Positions 60,681 to 64,000 of a stretch of 64,000 nucleotides of DNA are shown here, piece by piece. The position numbers and the translations under genes were made by a program. The notes beneath the pieces were generated by a model. It was not told where the DNA came from and did no database searches. It saw only the letters and a list, made by a program, of their open reading frames with translations. How positions within the stretch are numbered: position 1 is the stretch's first letter; each line of letters starts with the position of its first letter. Source of the stretch: Rhizobium sp. (lineage in GTDB: Bacteria; Pseudomonadota; Alphaproteobacteria; Rhizobiales; Rhizobiaceae); NCBI GenBank assembly GCA_019739215.1, contig JAHHDR010000032.1, positions 1 to 64,000 of the forward strand, written 5' to 3'.

Positions 60681-61681
60681 CAGAGCGCCTCCGCCTTGTG
60701 CTCGGAGTGAACGATGTCGAGACGGACAGTGGCGAGCTCGTCCTCGCCGACATCGAGTTCGCGGCCCAGAACGGCGCCGACCGCCTGGGTCAGTGCCAGC
60801 GCGTCGAGCCCGTATTTCCGCATCAGGTAGGGTTTGGATGCGCCATGCGCGAACGTGTCCTGCAGGCCGAGGCGCTTGAGCCGAACTCCCAGTCCCTCCT
60901 CGGCGATGATTTCGGCGACAAGCGAGCCGAGCCCGCCGTTGACCGTGTGGTTTTCCAGCGTCACCACGCCCTTCTTGCCTTTCGCCGCGCGTAGGAATCC
61001 GTCGCGATCGAAGGGTTTCAGCGTCGAGACATGGGCATGATGAACCGAGATGCCGCGTTCCGACAGCGGGCCCAGCGCGCGCAGCGCCTCCTCGGTGCAG
61101 ACGCCTGACGTCAGCACCAGCACGTCGTCGCCTTCGCTCAGCGTCCTGAGCCGGTTGAAGACGAAGGGGCTGGAAAACAGCCGGGGCACCTCGCCACGCA
61201 GTATACGGACATAGACCGGGCCGTTGATCTGGTCGGCAACCTCAAGCACGGTCTCGACTTCGGTCGCGTCACCCGTCTCCAGCACCGTCATGTTCGGGAT
61301 CGCACGCATGACCGCGATGTCCTCGATCGCCTGGTGGGTGATACCACCAGGCGTGGTGATCCCAGGCAGGAAACCCATCAGCCGGACCTTGCGGTTGGAA
61401 TAGGCGATCGAGTTGATCAGCTGGTCATAGGGCCGGCGATAGAGGAAGACGGCAAAGGTATGGATGAACGGCCGATAGCCTTGCATGGCAAGCCCGCCGG
61501 CGAAGGACAGCATGGCCTGCTCGGCCATGCCCAACGTCACGAACTGGTCGGGATGACGGTCGCGAAAGCCATCGACCTCGCAGGACGACGTGAGATCCGC
61601 TGACAGGCACAGCACCTCCGGGCGTTGCGATGCGAAAGCCTCAAAGGCGCGGGCATAGGGGCGGCTGACGATTTCCACCAT
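60680..61681 (-). CDS. transketolase C-terminal section (split transketolase)
   Basis: A 333-residue protein with the pyrimidine-binding and C-terminal domains of transketolase: TLGMAEQAMLSFAGGLAMQG near residue 50 (ThDP-activating glutamate), PFIHTFAVFLYRRPYDQL, and the C-terminal VVTLENHTVNGGLGSLVAE near 240. It needs the N-terminal chain encoded next door to be active. It starts three bases after that gene ends and its stop overlaps the RLP start (TGATG). Confidence 0.9.
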   Translation of the reverse strand: MVEIVSRPYARAFEAFASQRPEVLCLSADLTSSCEVDGFRDRHPDQFVTLGMAEQAMLSFAGGLAMQGYRPFIHTFAVFLYRRPYDQLINSIAYSNRKVRLMGFLPGITTPGGITHQAIEDIAVMRAIPNMTVLETGDATEVETVLEVADQINGPVYVRILRGEVPRLFSSPFVFNRLRTLSEGDDVLVLTSGVCTEEALRALGPLSERGISVHHAHVSTLKPFDRDGFLRAAKGKKGVVTLENHTVNGGLGSLVAEIIAEEGLGVRLKRLGLQDTFAHGASKPYLMRKYGLDALALTQAVGAVLGRELDVGEDELATVRLDIVHSEHKAEAL

Positions 61682-61683
61682 GG

Positions 61684-62619
61684 TCAGGTCCTTTCGATGG
61701 CCGCAGGGTCGAGGCCGATTTCACCCGCAATCGCATGGAGCATTTCCAGCCGCTCGTCCTTCGACTTGAAGCGCACATAGTGCAGCCGGGGAAACCGGCG
61801 CTTGAGGAAATCCATGCCCTGGAAAGGCGAGGTGTTGGCGAGAATGACCAGGGGCTTGCCTGGGTCGGCGCTTGCCACCGCCTCGCGAAAGGCGTCCAGA
61901 TCGTGCCCGTCGATGCCGCGCGCCGGCACGCCGAAGGCCTCGATCCGTGCCGGCAGGTCGCCGAGATCAAGCACCGACGACATCGCGCCGTCGCATTGCT
62001 GGCGGTTGACGTCGACGACGACGCGGAGATTGGAAATGCCGTGATGGCTCATCGCGGCCAGCGTTTCCCAGGTCTGTCCCTCCTGGAACTCGCCGTCGGA
62101 CATGTAGACCCAGACCTTGCCGGGCTCGGACCTTCTGAGCCGCGCCCAGCCGATGCCGGCAGCCATCGAAAGGCCCTGTGCCAGCGAGCCGGTCGTGACT
62201 TCCATGCCCGGGCTGTGCTCGGCGCCGATCATCTCGACCGAGGAGCCGTCCTTGTTGAAATGGTCGAGCGCGGTGTCGTCCATGCGTCCGGTTTCGATCA
62301 GGGCGGAGTAGATTACCAGGGCGTAATGCGCCGGCGAAATGATGAAGCGATCGAATTCCGGCGCGAAGGGACCGTGATAGCCGGCGCCGGTAAAGGCATC
62401 CGGATTGGTCGCCGACGGCACGCCGCGGAATGGCAAGGGCACGCCCGGAAGGGTCGGCGCGCCCAGATGCAGCAGTTCGTTATAGAGGATCGCGAGCGAT
62501 TCCGCCGCCGAACAGGCCTGGCTGAGATAGCCGCCATTGTGCCGCATCGTGTGCAGGAACACGCGCTGGCGGATGCCGAGCGCGATTTCCTCGGTGGTCT
62601 TGGCGTTCTGCGCAGCCAT
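61684..62619 (-). CDS. transketolase N-terminal section (split transketolase)
   Basis: A 311-residue ThDP-binding chain. The diphosphate/Mg motif is YMSDGEFQEGQTWETLAAMS to VVVDVNRQQ (GDG-x26-N type, with Ser in place of the first Gly). GHNGGYL is here RHNGGYLSQACSAAE near residue 28, and GSLAQGLSMAAGIGWARL near 145. Split transketolases are common in sugar-catabolism operons; this one lies between mtnA and an RLP gene, which is unusual. Confidence 0.9.
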   Translation of the reverse strand: MAAQNAKTTEEIALGIRQRVFLHTMRHNGGYLSQACSAAESLAILYNELLHLGAPTLPGVPLPFRGVPSATNPDAFTGAGYHGPFAPEFDRFIISPAHYALVIYSALIETGRMDDTALDHFNKDGSSVEMIGAEHSPGMEVTTGSLAQGLSMAAGIGWARLRRSEPGKVWVYMSDGEFQEGQTWETLAAMSHHGISNLRVVVDVNRQQCDGAMSSVLDLGDLPARIEAFGVPARGIDGHDLDAFREAVASADPGKPLVILANTSPFQGMDFLKRRFPRLHYVRFKSKDERLEMLHAIAGEIGLDPAAIERT

Positions 62620-62622
62620 TGC

Positions 62623-63717
62623 TCAGCTCCGTTCGGGAAACAGGGTCTTCAGGCCCTCGCGCGAGGCATCCGCGATGCCGCGCTCGGTGATCAAGCCGGT
62701 GATCAGCCGAGCGGGAGTGACATCGAAGGCGGGGTTGGCGCCGGGCGTTCCCTCGGGCGAGACCCTAACCTTCAGCGTGCGGCCATCCTCGGCCTTGCCC
62801 TGCACGAAGGTCACCTCGTCCGCGCTGCGCTCCTCGATCGGGATTTCCTTGACGCCATCATCCACCGTCCAGTCGATCGTCGGTGATGGCAGCGCCACGT
62901 AGAAAGGGACGCCGTTGTCGTGGGCTGCAAGCGCCTTGAGATAGGTGCCGATCTTGTTGCAGACATCGCCGCGCGCAGTAGTCCGGTCGGTGCCGACGAT
63001 CACCAGGTCGATCATGCCATGCTGCATCAGGTGCCCGCCGGCATTGTCGACGATCAGCGTATGCGGCACGCCATGGCCGTTCAGCTCCCAGGCGGTGAGC
63101 TGTGCACCCTGGTTCCGGGGCCGGGTCTCGTCGACATAAACGTGGACCGGGATACCCTCTTCCGCCGCCATGTAGACCGGCGCGGTCGCGGTGCCATAAT
63201 CGACGGTCGCGAGCCAGCCGGCATTGCAATGGGTGAGCACATTGACCGGCTCGCCCGGCTTCTTGGTCGCCGCGATCTTGCGGATCACCTCGAGCCCGTG
63301 CGAACCGATCGAGCGGTTGAGTGTCACGTCCTCGTCGGCGATCTCGGCGGCGCGCGCATAGGCGGCGCTGGCACGCTCGGCCGGCGGCAGCGGCGAGAGC
63401 GTCGACCGCATCTCGTTGAGCGCCCAGCGCAGGTTGATTGCGGTGGGCCGCGTCTCGTTGAGATCGTGCCAGGTGCGCTCGAGATGGGCGTCGGACGGGT
63501 CGTTGGCCATGGCGATCGCCATGCCATAGGCGGCAGTGACGCCGATCAGCGGCGCGCCACGCACCCACATGTCACGGATCGCGGTGGCAACATCCTCGAC
63601 AGTGGCAAGAGTGACAACCCTGAATTCATGCGGCAGCCAGCGCTGGTCGATGATCTCCACCGCGCGGCCGTCATCGGCCAGCCAGATGGTGCGATAGTGT
63701 CGGTCCTGAACCTTCAC
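62623..63717 (-). CDS. mtnA: S-methyl-5-thioribose-1-phosphate isomerase
   Basis: A 364-residue eIF2B-like isomerase that turns methylthioribose-1-phosphate into methylthioribulose-1-phosphate. The phosphate motif [15 protein letters not shown] lies near residue 53; the catalytic cysteine is in [20 protein letters not shown] near 162 and the aspartate in [19 protein letters not shown] near 242. Its ATG overlaps the mtnK stop (ATGA), and the transketolase gene begins three bases after its stop. Confidence 0.93.
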   Translation of the reverse strand: MKVQDRHYRTIWLADDGRAVEIIDQRWLPHEFRVVTLATVEDVATAIRDMWVRGAPLIGVTAAYGMAIAMANDPSDAHLERTWHDLNETRPTAINLRWALNEMRSTLSPLPPAERASAAYARAAEIADEDVTLNRSIGSHGLEVIRKIAATKKPGEPVNVLTHCNAGWLATVDYGTATAPVYMAAEEGIPVHVYVDETRPRNQGAQLTAWELNGHGVPHTLIVDNAGGHLMQHGMIDLVIVGTDRTTARGDVCNKIGTYLKALAAHDNGVPFYVALPSPTIDWTVDDGVKEIPIEERSADEVTFVQGKAEDGRTLKVRVSPEGTPGANPAFDVTPARLITGLITERGIADASREGLKTLFPERS

Positions 63718-64000
63718 CGGACAATCTCCTTTTCCATCCGTTCCGCGAGATCCATGATGTCGGCCATCGAATGGATGCGGGATCGGTTTACGGCAATGTG
63801 ACGACCGAACTTGAGGGCCTTCGTCTCACAGGCTGCGCGAAGTGCCTCGTCGGCAATGGTCTCGAAGTCGGCATTGTGGGCAAGGCCGAGAATGCGGCGA
63901 TGGGTCTCGATGCCGGCAAAGCCGAGCATGTCGGTCCAGATATCGGCAATCATACCCTGCAGCGCCTGCTCGGAGCCGAGCGTGTCGCCCTGGTCCTCGA
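63714..64000 (-). CDS. mtnK: S-methyl-5-thioribose kinase, C-terminal part (partial)
   Basis: The last ~95 codons of a gene that runs off the right edge. The block [20 protein letters not shown], then [20 protein letters not shown], matches the C-terminus of MtnK, the kinase that phosphorylates 5-methylthioribose. The frame is open to the window end. Its coupling to mtnA (ATGA) agrees with the assignment. It implies that methylthioribose, from spent methylthioadenosine or from outside, enters this operon. Confidence 0.8.
   Translation of the reverse strand, partial: EDQGDTLGSEQALQGMIADIWTDMLGFAGIETHRRILGLAHNADFETIADEALRAACETKALKFGRHIAVNRSRIHSMADIMDLAERMEKEIVR

Noticed and set aside
60680..62619. 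Split transketolase as a 1-deoxyxylulose-5-phosphate synthase
   Set aside because: The chains have the two-gene transketolase layout and RHNGGYL/SDGE motifs; DXS is a single long chain with a different domain order.

Overview
The window is high-GC DNA of alphaproteobacterial, rhizobial (Hyphomicrobiales) character. The signs are dense ATGA-overlapping operons, many ABC transporters paired with GntR/FCD regulators, rhizobial-type palindromic repeats, a form I aerobic CO dehydrogenase operon, and a RuBisCO-like protein next to MtnA and MtnK. No species is claimed. No rRNA, tRNA, phage, IS or CRISPR was seen. About 67 genes and gene remnants are described. Nearly all belong to catabolic and transport modules, each with a local regulator.

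Layout. 1-4.2 kb: a BMP-type (nucleoside-like) ABC transporter, a TrzA/SsnA-type deaminase and a divergent LysR regulator. 4.2-6.3 kb: a 2OG-Fe(II) oxygenase and an SDR dehydrogenase. 6.4-16.3 kb: a minus-strand island with a PotABCD-like transporter, NIPSNAP protein, aldehyde dehydrogenase, LLM flavin monooxygenase, flavin reductase with a degenerate Nudix-like tail, alpha/beta hydrolase and AA_synth protein. A divergent GntR gene controls it, with a TGGTATACCA operator in the shared promoter. 16.4-24.8 kb: an AraC regulator and a CO-dehydrogenase-like molybdenum hydroxylase operon of unknown substrate. It has a naturally split large subunit, its own CoxD/CoxE-like pair and a lactonase-type amidohydrolase. 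25-29.5 kb: an M24 peptidase, a cupin, the two halves of a Tm-1-type protein as separate genes, and a divergent TetR.

29.8-41.2 kb: a sugar/polyol ABC operon (binding protein, two permeases, a small membrane protein, two ATPases), two small unknown genes, and a set with a 2-hydroxyacid dehydrogenase, GntR regulator, enolase-superfamily dehydratase and two tagatose-epimerase-like isomerases. TGGTNNNACCA-type sites lie upstream of both transcription units, so they look like one regulon. 41.2-48 kb: a PfpI protein, a GntR regulator and a divergent Fe-ADH / succinate-semialdehyde dehydrogenase / hydrolase / FAD oxidase operon. 48.2-49.3 kb: ureidoglycine aminohydrolase and a decayed flavin reductase. 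49.4-58.1 kb: coxCMSLDEFG, a form I (AYRCSFR) CO dehydrogenase operon with TTCGTG direct repeats before coxM that suit the LytTR domain of CoxC. 58.1-59.4 kb: a GFA protein, an AHSA1 protein and an ArsR regulator with two operators. 59.5-64 kb: a minus-strand operon mtnK-mtnA-transketolase N-transketolase C-RuBisCO-like protein, which suggests an unusual methylthioribose salvage route.

The most promising candidates for undescribed biology are the mtnK-mtnA-transketolase-RLP operon, the second CO-dehydrogenase-like operon and the GntR-controlled monooxygenase island.
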